Of a DNA stretch of 38,739 nucleotides, positions 24,097 through 32,513 are shown piece by piece (within the stretch, counting starts at the first letter, position 1; each line of letters opens with the position of its first letter). A program made the position numbers and the translations under genes. Source of the stretch: DATHGT01 sp035317605. Its GTDB lineage: Bacteria; Methylomirabilota; Methylomirabilia; Rokubacteriales; CSP1-6. The notes beneath the pieces were generated by a model that saw nothing but the letters and a program-made list of their open reading frames with translations, did no database searches and was not told the DNA's origin. The DNA is taken from NCBI GenBank assembly GCA_035317605.1, contig DATHGT010000250.1:1-38739 (forward strand). The letters run 5' to 3'.

Positions 24097-25059
24097 TCAG
24101 GGGACGGCGGCGATCGCCACGCCCCAGGGCAGCGTGCCGCAGGGAACGCGGGCGATCACGGCGTTCGAGCGCGTGTCGATGACCGCCACCTCGTTGGCCC
24201 GTCCCACGCTCGCGTAGAGAGACCTCCCGTCCGGCGTGAGGGCCATCCACCAGGTTCGCGGTCCGGTCGGGATGACCGCGAGGACGCTCAGCGACGTCGT
24301 CTCCAGCAGGCGCACGTCTCCCGACTGGCCGTGCGACACGTACGCGCGCGAGCCGTCGGGCGTCAGCACGACGTCGACCGGGCGCTGGCCGCCGGTCGGC
24401 GCGGACCTGACCACGCGCATCTCCGCCATGTCGATCACCGAGACGACGTGGGCTTGCTCGCTGGCCACGAACAGCCGGCGTGAGTCGGCGGTGAAGCGCA
24501 TCCCGCGCGGGTTCTTGGGTACGGCGATCCGGGTGACGACGGTGTCGCTCTCGGTCGCGATGAGGTGCACGTCGTCGGAGGTCTCGTTGGAGACGGCGAT
24601 CCACCGCCCGTCCGGCGAGGCCACGGCGGTCTCCGGCTCCTTGCCCACCGCGATCTTCGCGCGGATCGCCAGCGACGCGGCGTCGAGGACCGTCACCGAA
24701 AGCTCGTTCTCGTTGACGACGTAGAGCTTGGTGCCGGCCCGGTCGAGGGTCACGCCCTCCGGATCGATGCCGGCCGGGCCGGTGTTGAGGACGGCCAGCG
24801 TTTTGGCGTCGATGACGCTGAGGCTGTCCGAGTTGCTGTTGCTCACGTAGACCCGTCGGCCATCGGGACTCACCGCCACGCCGCGCGGACGCTGACCGAC
24901 CTTGACCGTCCCCACCACGGCGCGCGTGGTCGCGTCGATCACGGTCACGTCGTCCGATTTCTCGTTGGTGACGAAGACACGCACCTCGGCGCGCGCCGAG
25001 GCGACGCCGAGCGCGAGCGCCACGAAGAACAGGATTCCCGAGCGGCTCAGGCGGCTCAC
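24097..25059 (-). CDS. YVTN-type beta-propeller protein, PQQ-associated type
   Basis: A 320-residue secreted protein with a signal peptide (residues 1-24, SGILFFVALALGVASARA) and about seven YVTN-like blades, each with a block such as VFVTNEKSDDVTVIDATTRA, GVAVSPDGRRVYVSN or VVLTPDGSRAYVS. It resembles the beta-propeller proteins encoded beside PQQ-dependent alcohol dehydrogenases, and here it is divergent from one across 132 bases. Its role there is not established; a scaffold or substrate/electron-carrier docking role is inferred. The start is GTG 25059, seven bases after a tagact -10 box, so its mRNA is likely leaderless. Confidence 0.85.
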   Translation of the reverse strand: MSRLSRSGILFFVALALGVASARAEVRVFVTNEKSDDVTVIDATTRAVVGTVKVGQRPRGVAVSPDGRRVYVSNSNSDSLSVIDAKTLAVLNTGPAGIDPEGVTLDRAGTKLYVVNENELSVTVLDAASLAIRAKIAVGKEPETAVASPDGRWIAVSNETSDDVHLIATESDTVVTRIAVPKNPRGMRFTADSRRLFVASEQAHVVSVIDMAEMRVVRSAPTGGQRPVDVVLTPDGSRAYVSHGQSGDVRLLETTSLSVLAVIPTGPRTWWMALTPDGRSLYASVGRANEVAVIDTRSNAVIARVPCGTLPWGVAIAAVP

Positions 25060-25066
25060 GGCGGCG

Positions 25067-25072
25067 AGTCTA
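25067..25072 (-). promoter_or_regulatory. Putative -10 box for the beta-propeller gene
   Basis: tagact on the minus strand (25072-25067) lies seven bases before the GTG at 25059, with no Shine-Dalgarno site. No convincing -35 was found. Confidence 0.4.
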
Positions 25073-25090
25073 GCAGACGCGTCCGGTTCC

Positions 25091-25119
25091 TTGACACCGG
25101 CCGGCCACGGCGATATGTC
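25091..25119 (+). promoter_or_regulatory. Promoter of the PQQ dehydrogenase-cupredoxin gene
   Basis: ttgaca (25091-25096) and tatgtc (25114-25119) are separated by 17 bases. The transcript would carry a leader of about 65 bases with gaggaggg just before the ATG at 25192. Confidence 0.55.
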
Positions 25120-25191
25120 TCGGCGCGCCGGGTCGGAACCCGACGAAGCGCAGTGCAGTGGTCAGACCGCAGGTGGTGAGGAGGGCGCGAC

Positions 25192-27258
25192 ATGCGGAAC
25201 CACGGACGGCGAGTGATCGTGGGGTTGGCAACGCTGGGCTTCTCGTTCCTCGGAGTCGGTCCCGGTCTCGCGGCGGATCCCGAGATCGACCGCCTGCTGC
25301 GGAGTCCGGTCGGCAAGGACTGGATCACCAACGGCGGCAACCTGACCAACCAGCGTTACTCCACCCTGAAGCAGATCGACACGACCAACGTCAAGCAGCT
25401 CAAGGGCGCCTGGATGACCCGGCTCAAGGGCTCCGGCGCCGGCGGCAAGTATTCCTTCGAGGCCTCGCCGCTCGTCAAGGACGGCGTCATGTACGTCGTC
25501 ACCGGCAACGACGACGTCTTCGCCCTCGACGCCAAGACCGGGGCCATCCGGTGGGAATACTGGTCGGGCATCGACCAGAAGATCTCAACCGTGTGCTGCG
25601 GCTGGGTCAACCGCGGCCTGGCCATGGGCGAAGGCCTGCTCTATCTGGGGCAGCTCGACGCCAACGTGGTCGCCCTGGACATGAAGACAGGCAAGGTGGC
25701 GTGGAAGACCCCCCTCGAGAAGTGGGAGAACGGATACACGATCACCAGCGCCCCGCTCTACTACGACGGCCTCGTCTACAGCGGGATCGCGGGCGGCGAG
25801 TTCGGGGTGCGCGGACGGCTGACCGCGCTCGACGCCAAGACAGGCGAGATCCGCTGGCGATGGTTCACGTTGCCGGGGCCCGGCGAGCTCGGGAGCGACA
25901 CGTGGCCGCCGAACACCGATCACTCGACGCGCGGCGGCGCCACGATCTGGAACACGCCGGCCCTCGATCCCGACCTCGGGCTCGTCTACTTCGTCACCGG
26001 CAACTGCGGGCCGGACTACGACGGGTCGATGCGCGAGGGCGACAACCTCTTCTGCGCGTCGATGATCGCGCTGAAGGCCAAGACCGGCGAGTACGTCTGG
26101 CACTTCCAGCAGGTGCACCACGACATCTGGGACTACGACGCGGCGAGCCCGGTCGTGCTCTTCGACACCGTGATCGACGGTCAGCCGCGCAAGGGCGTCG
26201 CGGAGGCCGGCCGCACGGGCTGGGTCTACATCCTGGACCGCACCAACGGCAAGCCCTTGATCGGGATCGACGAGAAGCCCGTGCCCCAGGATCCGCGGCA
26301 GAAGACGGCCAAGACCCAGCCGATCCCGCGCGGCGACGCCACCGTCCCGCAATGCGCCGAGCTGCTGCCCGGCTACGAGAAGGCCGGCTGCATCTTCGAG
26401 ACGTTCTGGGAAATGCCGGTGCTGATGCAGCCGTCGGGGGTCGGCGGGACGAACTGGTCGCCGATGCCGTACAGCCCGGACACCGGATACTTCTACGTCC
26501 CGGGCACGGTCCGCACGAGCGCGTTCACCCGCTTCGGCGACAAGTACGTGCAGGGGCTGCGCTACGTCGGCGGCAGCCAGTCGGCGCCGATCGGCTCGCC
26601 GATGAACGGAACGTTCACGGCGATCGACGCCAAGACCAACACGATCGCCTGGCAGCACAAGACGCCCTACCGCATCGGCGGCGGCGGTGGCTCGACGGTG
26701 ACGGCCGGTGGCCTGGTCTTCCGCGGCGAGCCGGACGGCAACGTCCTCGCCCTCGACGCCAGATCGGGCAAGGAGCTGTGGCGGTTCCAGAGCGGCTTCG
26801 GCGCCGACGCGCCTCCGGTGGTCTACGAAGTGGACGGCGAGCAGTACGTCGCCATCGCCGCCGGCGGCAACCAGCTGCAAGGCAGCGCGTACGGCGACGC
26901 GGTGTGGGCCTTCTCGCTGAAGGGACAGGTGGGGCCGCTGTGGCCGCCGCCGCCCCCGTCGACGGTCGCCGGTCCCACCGGACCGATCGTCGCCGACGCC
27001 GACACGGTGAGGATCGGCGCCAACAACGTGGAGTACAGCTACGCGCCCTCCCGCATCCGGATCAAGGCGGGGAGCAAGGTGACCTTCACCAACATCGGCG
27101 ACCTCCCGCACTCGGCGACCTCGTTCGAACGGGGCAAGTGGGACACCGGCCTCATCGTCAGGGGCGACTCGCGGACGATCACCTTCGCGCAGCCCGGCAA
27201 CTACTACTACATCTGTCTGCCCCATCCCTGGCAGTACGGGCAGGTCATTGTGGAGTAG
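25192..27258 (+). CDS. PQQ-dependent dehydrogenase fused to a C-terminal cupredoxin domain
   Basis: A 688-residue periplasmic protein with a signal peptide (residues 1-28). The PQQ eight-bladed propeller spans about residues 40-585. Active-site features by family alignment are the vicinal Cys135-Cys136, Glu203 (GGEFGVRG), Asn271 (VTGN), catalytic Asp314 and an extra Asp316 (IWDYDAA). Residues ~600-688 form a blue-copper domain with His640 (LPHSA), Cys675, His678 and Gln681 (ICLPHPWQYGQ); the usual axial Met is Gln. The fusion implies that electrons pass from PQQ to copper within one chain. Substrate (alcohol, aldose or other) is unknown. The last codons overlap the TTG start of the next gene, so the two are coupled. 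Confidence 0.92.
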   Translation: MRNHGRRVIVGLATLGFSFLGVGPGLAADPEIDRLLRSPVGKDWITNGGNLTNQRYSTLKQIDTTNVKQLKGAWMTRLKGSGAGGKYSFEASPLVKDGVMYVVTGNDDVFALDAKTGAIRWEYWSGIDQKISTVCCGWVNRGLAMGEGLLYLGQLDANVVALDMKTGKVAWKTPLEKWENGYTITSAPLYYDGLVYSGIAGGEFGVRGRLTALDAKTGEIRWRWFTLPGPGELGSDTWPPNTDHSTRGGATIWNTPALDPDLGLVYFVTGNCGPDYDGSMREGDNLFCASMIALKAKTGEYVWHFQQVHHDIWDYDAASPVVLFDTVIDGQPRKGVAEAGRTGWVYILDRTNGKPLIGIDEKPVPQDPRQKTAKTQPIPRGDATVPQCAELLPGYEKAGCIFETFWEMPVLMQPSGVGGTNWSPMPYSPDTGYFYVPGTVRTSAFTRFGDKYVQGLRYVGGSQSAPIGSPMNGTFTAIDAKTNTIAWQHKTPYRIGGGGGSTVTAGGLVFRGEPDGNVLALDARSGKELWRFQSGFGADAPPVVYEVDGEQYVAIAAGGNQLQGSAYGDAVWAFSLKGQVGPLWPPPPPSTVAGPTGPIVADADTVRIGANNVEYSYAPSRIRIKAGSKVTFTNIGDLPHSATSFERGKWDTGLIVRGDSRTITFAQPGNYYYICLPHPWQYGQVIVE

Positions 27259-28204
27259 TCGGCGAGGCGGCGGGGCGGGCCGCCCTCGGGGTCTGATCGC
27301 GCTCCTGGCGCTGTTCGTCGCGGTGGGCGCTGCCCACCGCGACGACGCCACGGCGGGTCAGCTCGCGCCCCCGCAGCCCGGTCCCCTACAGGTGCTGATC
27401 ACCACGTCCGAGCTGGTGGTCGGCGAGAATCGATTCGCGTTCGGGCTGCTCAAGAACGACGCGCTGCTCCCGGCCGCCCGCGTCATGGTCCGGATCTACG
27501 ATCTCCGCGAGGAGCCGGCCCGTCTCACCGCCGAGGCACCGGCCGTCTACCACCGGCTCGAGACCGTCGAGCACGGCAAGCACGTGCACATCCATCCGGA
27601 CGGCACGCGCCACGTCCACGGCGAAACCACCGACGTGCAGGGTGTCTACGTCACGCACGTGCGCTTCGCGCGTCCCGGGCCCTGGGGCGTCGAGGTCCTC
27701 GCCCAGCAGGGTGACGATCCCCTCGACACCGCCCGATTGACCGTGCAGGCGCTCGGAGCCGCCCACACCCCGTCGCCGGGAACGCCCGCGCCCCGGAGCC
27801 GAAACCCCGTGGCCGGCGACGTCGCCGACCTCCGCACGATCGATTCGAGCGAGCCGCCGGACCCGCGGCTGCACCAGCACCGGATCGCGGAGGCGATCGC
27901 GCAGGGCAAGCCCCAGGTGATCGTGTTCGCCACCCCGAAGTACTGTACGAGCCGGGTGTGCGGGCCCATCGTGGACGTGGTACGCACGCTGATCCCCGTC
28001 TATGGCGACCGCGTCGTCTTCGTCCATCAGGAGATCTGGCAGGCGGGGACGCAGAAGTTCGCGCCCACCGTCGAGGAGTGGAACCTGCGGTCCGAGCCCT
28101 GGATCTTCGTCGTCGACGGCGCGGGCATCGTCCGGGCGAAGTTCGAGGGCCTGACGACCCGGCGCGAAGTCGAGGCGGCCGTGCGGCGCGTGCTGGCGCC
28201 GTGA
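27248..28204 (+). CDS. Exported thioredoxin-fold protein with His-rich domain
   Basis: A 318-residue protein starting at TTG 27248, overlapping the PQQ dehydrogenase stop by 11 bases. A signal peptide is likely (LIALLALFVAVGAA). An N-terminal beta domain (residues ~45-160) holds a His-rich stretch HGKHVHIHPDGTRHVHGE that may bind metal. The C-terminal ~120 residues form a thioredoxin-like domain with the Cys pair TPKYCTSRVCGP (four residues apart, not CxxC) and IFVVDGAGIVRAKFEG. Its fixed place after a cupredoxin fusion suggests a role in copper delivery or thiol maintenance of the partner, similar in idea to SCO proteins; this is inference. Confidence 0.75.
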   Translation: MWSSRRGGGAGRPRGLIALLALFVAVGAAHRDDATAGQLAPPQPGPLQVLITTSELVVGENRFAFGLLKNDALLPAARVMVRIYDLREEPARLTAEAPAVYHRLETVEHGKHVHIHPDGTRHVHGETTDVQGVYVTHVRFARPGPWGVEVLAQQGDDPLDTARLTVQALGAAHTPSPGTPAPRSRNPVAGDVADLRTIDSSEPPDPRLHQHRIAEAIAQGKPQVIVFATPKYCTSRVCGPIVDVVRTLIPVYGDRVVFVHQEIWQAGTQKFAPTVEEWNLRSEPWIFVVDGAGIVRAKFEGLTTRREVEAAVRRVLAP

Positions 28205-28217
28205 GCCGCGCGCTCGC

Positions 28218-28775
28218 TTACCGCGCGCCGGGCTTCGCCGGATAGACGACGATGAAGTTGTCGCGGTTCGGCATCTTCACCTTCGGCAGGGTCTGCGCGT
28301 TCATCTCGTCGGTGTCGGCGATGATGCCGTTGAGGTGGAGCAGGTACGCCGTGAGGGCGTAGACCTCGTCGTTGGTCAGCGACTGCGACTGCGCGTACGG
28401 CATCGCGCGGCGCACGTAGTCGAACACCGTGGTCGCGTACGGCCAGTAGCTCCCGACGGTGCGCACGGGCGCCTTGCTCGCGAGCGTCCCCTGCCCGCCG
28501 ACCAGCCGATCGTTGGGCTGGCCGGCCCCCTTGGCCCCGTGGCACGACTGGCACTTCGCCTCGTACACGGTGGCGCCCTGAGCGGAGGTGCCGCGGCCGG
28601 CGGGCAGGCCCGCCCCGTCGGGCGCGATGCTGATGTCCCATCCCGCGATCTCGGCCGCCGTCACGGCCTGGCCGAGGTTCGGCGTCTCGACTCCCGTCTT
28701 GACCACCGCCGCGGTGCCGGCGCAACCCGCGATCACGAGCGACAGCGCCACGCAGGCGAGGTCACGCGTAGACAT
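28218..28775 (-). CDS. Lipoprotein cytochrome c
   Basis: A 185-residue class I cytochrome c. The N-terminus ends in a lipobox LVIAGC (Cys18), so it should be anchored to a membrane on the periplasmic side. The haem motif is CQSCH at residues 75-79, and Met126 (AMPYAQSQSLTNDEVYALTA) is the likely axial ligand. The layout is like that of SorB or SoxD-type partners of sulfite dehydrogenases. It overlaps the end of the SoxC-like gene by 14 bases and is the last gene of that operon, so it most likely accepts electrons from the molybdenum enzyme or from the PQQ dehydrogenase of the same operon. Confidence 0.9.
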   Translation of the reverse strand: MSTRDLACVALSLVIAGCAGTAAVVKTGVETPNLGQAVTAAEIAGWDISIAPDGAGLPAGRGTSAQGATVYEAKCQSCHGAKGAGQPNDRLVGGQGTLASKAPVRTVGSYWPYATTVFDYVRRAMPYAQSQSLTNDEVYALTAYLLHLNGIIADTDEMNAQTLPKVKMPNRDNFIVVYPAKPGAR

Positions 28776-30003
28776 GCTTCACCTCGCCGTTCGCCTGGAC
28801 GGCCCACGCCTGGATCGCGTGGTAGTGGAAGATCGCGTTGGCGCCGTGGTCGGCGATGAACCGCTCGCGCTCCGGTTGGATCGCGCCGGTGTCGTCGGTG
28901 GCCCGCGACTTCAGCACGGTCGGGCGGCCGTCCCACTTCCACGCCACCCGGAACGGCGTGATCGCGCGCGGCAACACGGGCGTGGTGAGCGCGGCGGCTC
29001 GCCACGTCCCTCCACCATCCGTCGACACCTCCACCCGCGCGACGGCGCCGTTGCCGGACCAGGCCAGACCGGAGATCTCGTAGAGCCCGGCGCCCGCGAG
29101 TCCCACGCCGGGCGACGGGCGCGTGATCACCGATTTCACCTCCATCGGGTAGGTGAACATCAGCGCCTTGCCGTCGGCTTGAAGATCCGTGTAGCGCGAG
29201 GTCTCGTCCTTCGTCATGGTCGGCGTCGCCGTCACCTTGATCCGCCGGAGCCACTTCACGCTCATGTTGCCCTCGTAGCCCGGCAGGAACAGGCGGACGG
29301 GATAGCCGTTCTCGGGGCGCAGACGCTCGCCGTTCTGGAACAGCGCGAGCAGCGCGTCGTCCATCGCCTTGGCCATCGGAACGCTCCGGCTCATCGCCGC
29401 CGAATCGGCGCCCTCGGCGAGCAGCCACGCGGCGCCGGGATCGGCGCCCGCCTCCTCCAGGAGCAGGCGCAGCGGCACGCCCGTCCACTCGCTGCACGAG
29501 ACGAGGCCGTGCGCCTGCCCGGCCGTCTGGGTCGGCGGGGTCGCGCCGTACATGACCGCGCTGTTGCCCGAGCACTCGAGGAAGTGGATCCGCGACACGC
29601 GCGGATAGCGCAGCAGCGCCTCGACCGTGAACAGGAGCGGACGCCTGACCATGCCGTGGATGAGCAGACGGTGCCGGGCCGGATCGATGTCGGGCACGCC
29701 GCTGTGATGACGCTCGAAGTGCAAACCGCTCGGCGTGATCATGCCGTCGAGCGCTTCGAGCGGCGTGCGCGACGCCCCGCTGCCCGTCGTTCCCGGCCGG
29801 GATCCGATGCCGGCACGCTTGACGTGGCCCTCGTGCTTGGAAGGGCCGCCGTATTCGCTCATCCCGGTGCCCGGTGACTTCGTCCACGGCGGGGTCTCGA
29901 GCGGTTCCTGCGCTTCCGCGCGGACCGCGGAAGCGCTCCCCAGACCACCGGCGCCGAGCAGCGCGACGCTGCGCTTGAGGAAGCTGCGGCGAGGAAGGTC
30001 CAT
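28762..30003 (-). CDS. SoxC/SorA-like sulfite dehydrogenase family molybdopterin protein
   Basis: A 413-residue protein of the sulfite oxidase family. A twin-arginine signal (PRRSFLKRS, Arg5-Arg6) directs folded export. The molybdenum ligand is Cys144 in IHFLECSGNS, followed by MYGATPPTQTAGQAHGLVSC. The C-terminal Mo-co dimerisation domain starts near residue 300 (ISGLAWSGNGAVARVEVSTD). SoxC proteins oxidise sulfite or act in the thiosulfate-oxidising Sox system, but no soxABXYZ is present, so the substrate is open. ATG 30003 was chosen because it begins the Tat signal; 11 bases separate it from the upstream PQQ dehydrogenase stop. Molybdate could come from the modABC system in this window. 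Confidence 0.92.
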   Translation of the reverse strand: MDLPRRSFLKRSVALLGAGGLGSASAVRAEAQEPLETPPWTKSPGTGMSEYGGPSKHEGHVKRAGIGSRPGTTGSGASRTPLEALDGMITPSGLHFERHHSGVPDIDPARHRLLIHGMVRRPLLFTVEALLRYPRVSRIHFLECSGNSAVMYGATPPTQTAGQAHGLVSCSEWTGVPLRLLLEEAGADPGAAWLLAEGADSAAMSRSVPMAKAMDDALLALFQNGERLRPENGYPVRLFLPGYEGNMSVKWLRRIKVTATPTMTKDETSRYTDLQADGKALMFTYPMEVKSVITRPSPGVGLAGAGLYEISGLAWSGNGAVARVEVSTDGGGTWRAAALTTPVLPRAITPFRVAWKWDGRPTVLKSRATDDTGAIQPERERFIADHGANAIFHYHAIQAWAVQANGEVKHVYA

Positions 30004-30014
30004 GATCGCCTCCG

Positions 30015-31742
30015 CTAGTTCCCGAGCGCGAAGACCCAGATGACACCGCCCTGAGGGACGTCGGTCTTGGTGCCGAGGTGCGTGTCGATCCGGGCCTGCA
30101 TGCGCTGGGCGTCGACGCCCCAGCCGGACTGCACGGCGATGTATTGCTTGCCGTCGAGGGCGAACGAGCTGGGCACGCCCGTCACCCCGGAGTTGGTGGT
30201 GAACTCCCACAGCACCTTCCCCGTGGTGGCGTCGAAGGCGCGGAACTTTCGGTCGTTGGTGCCGCCCGAGAAGACGAGCCCGCCGCCGGTGGTGAGCACC
30301 GGCCCCCAGTACTGCCACCGGAACTGGTGCGTCCACGACTTCTGGCCGGAGTTCATGTTCCACGCCTGCAGCTCGCCGATGCTCGTCGCGCCCGCGCGCA
30401 GGCTCAGCGTGGTCTTGGGCCTGTCGATGCCGAGATAGAGCTTGCCGGGCTCGTAGGACTGGGTCTGGCCGACCAGCGTGCTGCAGTGGTTGTCGTTGGC
30501 GGGAATGTAGACGAGCCCGGTCTTGGGATTGTAGGCGGCGGGCGGCCAGTCCTTGCCGCCCCACAGGCCGGGGCAGAACGTCACCGTCTTGCCGCCGGTC
30601 GGCTTGTGCTCGGGATCGTACGAGGGCCGGCCCGTCTTGGGGTCGATGGCCGTGAACACTTCCTGCTTGACGAAGGGCTTGGCGTCGACGAACCCGATGC
30701 CGTCGGCGCGCCGCTCGAGGAGCCACAGGTAGCCGTTCCGGCCGGGATGCACCAAGCCCTTGATCGTCCGACCGCCGCGCTGCACATCGAGCAGGATCGG
30801 CGTCGAGACCTCGTCCCAGTCCCACGAGTCGTTCCAGTGATACTGATGGTGGCCGCGGATCTTGCCGGTCTCCACGTCGAGGGCGATCACCGAGCTGGAG
30901 TAGAGATTGTCGCCGGGGTGCATGTCGCCCGGCCACGGCGCGGCGTTGCCCGTCCCCCAGAACGTCAGGTTGAGCTGGGGATCGTAGTGTCCGGTGATCC
31001 ACACCGAGACGCCGCCGGTCTTCCAGGCGTCTCCGCTCCACGTGTCGTGACCCGGCTCGCCGGGGCCGGGCACCGTGTGAGTCCTCCATAGTTCCTGGCC
31101 GGTGCCGGCATCGAACGCGGCGATGAACGCGCGGACGCCGAGCTCGCCGCCGGAGGTGCCCACCATGACCTTGCCCTTGACCACCAGCGGGGCCAGGGTG
31201 ATGTAGTAGCCCTTCTTCCAGTCGTCGACGACCTTGTCCCACACGACCTTCCCGGTGGCGGCGTCGAGCGCGACGAGATGCGCGTCGACGGTCCCGACGT
31301 AGACCTTGTTGTCCCAGAGCCCGACACCGCGATTGGTCGGGTGAAGCTGCAAGAGGTCCTCGGGCAGCTCGCGCTTGTAGCGCCACAGGATGTCGCCGGT
31401 CCGCGCGTTCAGGGCGAGCACCTGGGCCTGGGGCGTGGTGACGAACATGACGCCGTTGTTGACGATGGGGGGCGCCTGGTGCCCCTCGTTCACGCCGGTG
31501 GAAAGCGTCCACACCGGCGTGAGCTTGGCGACGTTTTGCGGCGTGATCTGCTCGAGCGGGCTGTAGCCCCAGCCGGCGTAGTTGCCCCGGTACATGAGCC
31601 AGTTGTGCGGCTCGGGGTTGAGCAGCCGGCCCTCGGTCACCGCGCTGTAACTCGTCGGGCTCTGCGCGGGCAACACCGCGGGCGACAGCGCGACCAGCGT
31701 CACGAGCGTGCACGTCACGAGGATCGATCGGAGCGAAGTCAT
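30015..31742 (-). CDS. PQQ-dependent dehydrogenase (methanol/ethanol type fold)
   Basis: A 575-residue periplasmic quinoprotein with a signal peptide at residues 1-27. By family alignment the metal/PQQ site residues are Glu200 (TSGGELGVR), Asn266 (GTGNAAP), catalytic Asp308 and Asp310 (SWDWDEVS). The Asp two residues after the catalytic Asp is the pattern used to mark lanthanide-dependent methanol-type enzymes. The usual vicinal Cys pair is absent (HPTNRGVGLW in its place). ATG 31742 overlaps the Rieske stop (ATGA). Co-transcription with a Rieske protein and a molybdenum enzyme is not a standard arrangement. Substrate unknown. Confidence 0.9.
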   Translation of the reverse strand: MTSLRSILVTCTLVTLVALSPAVLPAQSPTSYSAVTEGRLLNPEPHNWLMYRGNYAGWGYSPLEQITPQNVAKLTPVWTLSTGVNEGHQAPPIVNNGVMFVTTPQAQVLALNARTGDILWRYKRELPEDLLQLHPTNRGVGLWDNKVYVGTVDAHLVALDAATGKVVWDKVVDDWKKGYYITLAPLVVKGKVMVGTSGGELGVRAFIAAFDAGTGQELWRTHTVPGPGEPGHDTWSGDAWKTGGVSVWITGHYDPQLNLTFWGTGNAAPWPGDMHPGDNLYSSSVIALDVETGKIRGHHQYHWNDSWDWDEVSTPILLDVQRGGRTIKGLVHPGRNGYLWLLERRADGIGFVDAKPFVKQEVFTAIDPKTGRPSYDPEHKPTGGKTVTFCPGLWGGKDWPPAAYNPKTGLVYIPANDNHCSTLVGQTQSYEPGKLYLGIDRPKTTLSLRAGATSIGELQAWNMNSGQKSWTHQFRWQYWGPVLTTGGGLVFSGGTNDRKFRAFDATTGKVLWEFTTNSGVTGVPSSFALDGKQYIAVQSGWGVDAQRMQARIDTHLGTKTDVPQGGVIWVFALGN

Positions 31743-32338
31743 CACGCGCCTCCTTGCTGGAAACCAGGACGGCCCACGAACCCACCGGCCACCACGAGGA
31801 CGCCGCCCGACACGTTGAGCGGCAACGCCGGAAGCCGCCGCGGCGCCGGACCATCGAGCACGCGGGCGGCATCCTTCACGTCGAAGGTCGAGAAATGACA
31901 GGGACACTTGATCGTCTTCGCGCGCGCGTCCCAGTCCCACTGGTCGCAGCCGGTGTGCGTGCACACCGCGGAGTAGGCAACGATGCCCGCGGCGGCGCGG
32001 GCGCGCGTTTCTTCGGCAAGGTCTCGAGGCTCGAGGTGGACGAGCAGCACCTGATTGAGTCGCGATCCGTCGCGGACGGCGCCGGTCGTCGCATCCATCG
32101 GATACGCGATCACCGGAGGGCCGCCGGCCGGGACGGTGGCCGGCGTGAGCGCTGACCCCGGTGCTCCGGCGACGGCGCGTATCAGCTTATCGCCCGGCTG
32201 CGGGCGGGCCGCTTTCGAATCGGGCTGGGCGAGCGCGCGGGTCACGGCGAGGCGGGACAGCGGCAGGGTCAGGCCCAGGCCCGCCACGACCTTGAGCAGG
32301 CTTCGTCGTGCGGACATTGCCGGCCTCACGCGTGTCAT
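31742..32338 (-). CDS. Rieske 2Fe-2S protein, Tat-exported
   Basis: A 198-residue protein with a Tat-like signal (SARRSLLKVVAG) and hydrophobic stretch. The Rieske cluster motifs are CTHTGC (Cys126, His128, Cys131) and CPCHFSTF (Cys145, Cys147, His148). It is smaller than a Rieske subunit of the bc1 complex would be with its partners, and no cytochrome b gene is near, so it is more likely an electron shuttle for the operon. Two starts are possible, 32338 and 32317. It is the first gene of the operon, preceded by ttgacg/taccgt promoter boxes. Confidence 0.88.
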   Translation of the reverse strand: MTRVRPAMSARRSLLKVVAGLGLTLPLSRLAVTRALAQPDSKAARPQPGDKLIRAVAGAPGSALTPATVPAGGPPVIAYPMDATTGAVRDGSRLNQVLLVHLEPRDLAEETRARAAAGIVAYSAVCTHTGCDQWDWDARAKTIKCPCHFSTFDVKDAARVLDGPAPRRLPALPLNVSGGVLVVAGGFVGRPGFQQGGA

Positions 32339-32352
32339 CGGTCGCCGTGCGA

Positions 32353-32382
32353 ACGGTAGCGCCGACGATCGGGACTCGTCAA
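32353..32382 (-). promoter_or_regulatory. Promoter of the Rieske-PQQ-SoxC-cytochrome operon
   Basis: On the minus strand ttgacg (32382-32377) and taccgt (32358-32353) are separated by 18 bases; the start codon follows 14 bases after the -10. Confidence 0.45.
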
Positions 32383-32456
32383 GCGCGATGGCGCGTCGCT
32401 CTCGACGCGCGAAACGAGGTAGAGCTTTCAATCCCGTGGGAAAAAGTTTTCGCGTC

Positions 32457-32485
32457 TTGCCGATGCCGCCGCGCGCTCGTACGTT
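32457..32485 (+). promoter_or_regulatory. Putative promoter of the DUF1344 gene
   Basis: ttgccg (32457-32462) and tacgtt (32480-32485) are separated by 17 bases. A ribosome site agggaggtgg lies just before the ATG at 32514. Confidence 0.4.
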
Positions 32486-32513
32486 GGTTTTGGCTGACCA
32501 GCCAGGGAGGTGG

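Noticed and set aside
25158..27351. Long frames on both strands overlapping the PQQ-cupredoxin gene
   Set aside because: No recognisable domains; the in-frame protein has clear PQQ and copper motifs.
28762..31872. Single 1036-codon minus-strand frame as a fusion protein
   Set aside because: The first ~620 codons are an out-of-frame shadow of the PQQ dehydrogenase; the real SoxC-like start with Tat signal is at 30003.
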